The notes below the pieces were generated by a model, which was not told the origin of the DNA, did not search any database, and worked only from the letters and a program-made list of their open reading frames with translations. From Micrococcales bacterium UBA2465 (GTDB lineage Bacteria > Actinomycetota > Actinomycetes > Actinomycetales > Microbacteriaceae), in NCBI GenBank assembly GCA_002342255.1, contig DDPP01000008.1, positions 1 through 13,455 of the forward strand: a stretch of DNA of 13,455 nt, read 5' to 3'. A program made the translations under genes and the position numbers. Of this stretch, positions 11,969 to 13,455 are shown piece after piece; the stretch's first letter is position 1; each line of letters opens with the position of its first letter.

Positions 11969-13288
11969 TTAAGCCTTAGGTCTAGAAGCCCAAGTCTCAA
12001 AAGCCGCTCTAGGCTGCTTGGTAGCAGCGATAGAAACTATGTCTCTGCGTAAGAAGAAGTTGGCAAGCCAACCTCCAAATACACGGATCTTTCTTTCTCC
12101 CATCGGCATAGCCAAACCGTGATAACCACGGTGAGCGCACCAGGCTATGAATCCCTTTAGAACGATTTTTCCAGACTGGAAAACACCGTTATATAGACCA
12201 AGACCGGCAACCGCACCCATGTTCTTGTGTTTGTATTCGACGATGCCTTCCTTGCGGATGTTTGCAGCTAGGTTCTTAGCCAGCAGCTTTCCTTGGCGAA
12301 CAGCGTGCTGAGCGTTAGGAACGCAGAAACCACCAACACCGCCACCAGAAAGATCTGGAACAGCTGAAACATCTCCCGCGGTCCAAGCACCTTCAACAGC
12401 AACACCGTCTCTGTTCACCTGCAATGTAGGAAGTGCAGCAATTCTGCCACGCTCATCCAAAGGAAGATCGGTGTTCTTCACAAACGGTGAAGCCATGACA
12501 CCGGCAGTCCAAACTATTACATCACTTTCAAATTTTTCACCGGTTGAAAGTTCAATGATTCCGTTTTCAGCAGAAACCAACTGAGTGTTTAGATGAACCT
12601 TAGCACCACGCTTATCTAGATCTGCTAGAACCCACTCTGAGGTCTCTTGAGAAACTTCAGGCATAATCCTGCCCATGGCTTCGATCAAGTGGAGGTGGGT
12701 GTCTTTGAATTCCAAGGTTGGGTAGTAGCGAAGTAGGTATGAAGCAAGGTTACGCATTTCAGCGAAAACTTCGATACCAGCAAATCCACCGCCGACAACT
12801 ACAAAGGTAAGTAGTCGATCTCTAGCTGGCCCCGCAGGAAGGCTAGCTGCCTTATCAAAGTTGGTAAGAATGCGGTTGCGAATTTCAACTGCTTCTTCAA
12901 CAGTCTTCAAACCAATAGCGTTATCGGCAACACCTGGAATTGGGAACGTTCTTGAAACCGCTCCTGCGGTAACGACTACCTGGTCATACGACAAAGCGAT
13001 TGCTTCACCACTATTTAGTTCAACGGTTGCTGATTTTTCAGCATGGTTCAACTTGGTCATCTTGCCGTTAATGATGTTCGTCTTCTTTAGATGTCTGCGG
13101 TGTGAAACTGCAACATGTCGAGCCTCAATTGCTCCAGCGACTACCTCAGGAAGGAACGGCTGGTAAGTCATGTATGGCAGTGGGTCAACTAAGGTGATCT
13201 CAGCCTCATCGCCAGTCAAATACTTTTCCAGTTTGAAGGCGGTATAAAAACCGGCGTAACCGCCACCAATGATCAAGATTTTCTGCAT
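11969..13288 (-). CDS. ndh: Type II NADH:quinone oxidoreductase (NDH-2)
   Basis: This 439-aa flavoprotein oxidises NADH and reduces quinone at the cytosolic face of the membrane without pumping protons. Seen: the FAD-binding GGGYAG (8-13) in a beta-alpha-beta fold, DPLPYMTYQPFLPEV (35-49), a second dinucleotide fold VVGGGFAG (164-171) for NADH, WTAGDVSAVP (302-311), and AQHAVRQG (326-333) in the quinone-site region. The C-terminus has hydrophobic and aromatic segments suited to membrane attachment. ATG 13288 is chosen over an in-frame upstream ATG at 13363 because the protein must begin just before the first nucleotide-binding strand and TTAGGA lies upstream at a usable distance. The tRNA follows by 6 nt. 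Confidence 0.95.
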   Translation of the reverse strand: MQKILIIGGGYAGFYTAFKLEKYLTGDEAEITLVDPLPYMTYQPFLPEVVAGAIEARHVAVSHRRHLKKTNIINGKMTKLNHAEKSATVELNSGEAIALSYDQVVVTAGAVSRTFPIPGVADNAIGLKTVEEAVEIRNRILTNFDKAASLPAGPARDRLLTFVVVGGGFAGIEVFAEMRNLASYLLRYYPTLEFKDTHLHLIEAMGRIMPEVSQETSEWVLADLDKRGAKVHLNTQLVSAENGIIELSTGEKFESDVIVWTAGVMASPFVKNTDLPLDERGRIAALPTLQVNRDGVAVEGAWTAGDVSAVPDLSGGGVGGFCVPNAQHAVRQGKLLAKNLAANIRKEGIVEYKHKNMGAVAGLGLYNGVFQSGKIVLKGFIAWCAHRGYHGLAMPMGERKIRVFGGWLANFFLRRDIVSIAATKQPRAAFETWASRPKA

Positions 13289-13346
13289 GCTGAGAGTTCC
13301 TAAGTTGAGACTTGAGTGAGAGATCACGCATCTGTGCGCTAAGTAG

Positions 13347-13352
13347 ATATTA
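13347..13352 (-). promoter_or_regulatory. Candidate -10 of the ndh promoter
   Basis: TAATAT on the minus strand lies about 59 nt before the ndh start codon and would give a leader of about 50 nt with the TTAGGA ribosome binding site. No clear -35 at 17 nt is visible; instead a perfect 8-bp inverted repeat occupies that region. This is a plausible promoter, not proven. Confidence 0.35.
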
Positions 13353-13367
13353 CCGCTTTGCATAGGC

Positions 13368-13387
13368 AGGCTTTGGGGTCAAAGCCT
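13368..13387. repeat. Perfect 8-bp inverted repeat upstream of ndh
   Basis: AGGCTTTG (13368-13375), a 4-nt GGGT loop, then CAAAGCCT (13380-13387). There is no U-tract on either strand, so it is not a typical terminator. Its position over the -35 region of the candidate ndh promoter makes it a possible operator. It could also be the 3' end structure of a minus-strand gene lying beyond the window. Confidence 0.45.
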
Positions 13388-13455
13388 ATCTGGGACAAAG
13401 CAATATCTCCGATGGGGTTTAGCCCAATTCCTTTAGCCAAGGAGTGAGCAGCTAG

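Noticed and set aside
13339..13455. Minus-strand open frame entering from the window edge, 38 codons ending in TAG, containing GIGLNPIGDIALSQIGFDPKA
   Set aside because: It could be the tail of a gene outside the window, but I recognise no family. A plus-strand frame here is also open for about 35 codons, so coding is not supported.
1..13455. Search for mobile elements, CRISPR arrays, toxin-antitoxin, defence or biosynthetic clusters
   Set aside because: No transposase, integrase, repeat-spacer pattern, attachment site or cluster genes seen. The window is filled with conserved chromosomal genes.

Overview
The window reads as a compact, ordinary housekeeping segment of an actinobacterial chromosome. 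The GC content looks like the mid-40s by eye (not computed), which is low for the phylum. Gene order and protein features suggest a streamlined member of the Microbacteriaceae, such as a freshwater 'Luna'-type lineage, but that placement is inference. No insertion sequence, prophage, CRISPR array, toxin-antitoxin pair or biosynthetic cluster is visible, and I did not find a new multi-gene system. The unusual content lies in how tightly genes and promoters are packed.

Layout, left to right. (1) 1-431, minus: the 5' part of ispH (isoprenoid synthesis), cut by the window edge. (2) 459-4506, plus: a probable operon of xseA, xseB, a DUF4245 membrane protein, a beta-carbonic anhydrase and fumC. (3) 4499-7207, minus: uppS-like cis-prenyltransferase, phoH-like PIN-ATPase and a small A24 prepilin peptidase. 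(4) 7231-7947, plus: a hemolysin III/PAQR-type membrane protein. (5) 7944-8210, minus: an 88-aa single-pass membrane protein. (6) 8228-10347, plus: a DUF4307 membrane protein, a strong hairpin, greA and a YcaQ/AlkX-like DNA glycosylase. (7) 10321-13288, minus: a type II NADH dehydrogenase, a tRNA with anticodon UAA, and the lemA-htpX pair.

From memory, ispH, xseA, xseB, fum, phoH2, the cis-prenyltransferase, the hemolysin-like protein, a small membrane protein, a DUF4307-type protein and greA lie near one another in the same general order in Mycobacterium tuberculosis (about Rv1080c-Rv1110). The block is therefore probably an old conserved actinobacterial neighbourhood. The mycothiol S-conjugate amidase gene mca, which I recall inside that block, is absent here.

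Junctions are extremely short. All three convergent pairs overlap at their 3' ends (by 8, 4 and 27 nt). All three divergent pairs are separated by only 17-27 bp. Six genes lacking a visible Shine-Dalgarno site have a TANNNT hexamer 6 or 7 nt before the start codon, the arrangement expected for leaderless mRNAs. At two divergent junctions the opposing -10 hexamers overlap each other. xseA, xseB, fumC, phoH, greA and ycaQ instead carry recognisable ribosome binding sites.

Functionally the genes cover isoprenoid and cell-wall lipid precursors (ispH, uppS), DNA repair (exonuclease VII, YcaQ), central carbon metabolism (carbonic anhydrase, fumarase), RNA metabolism and transcription (phoH-like, greA), membrane protein quality control (htpX, lemA) and respiration (ndh).
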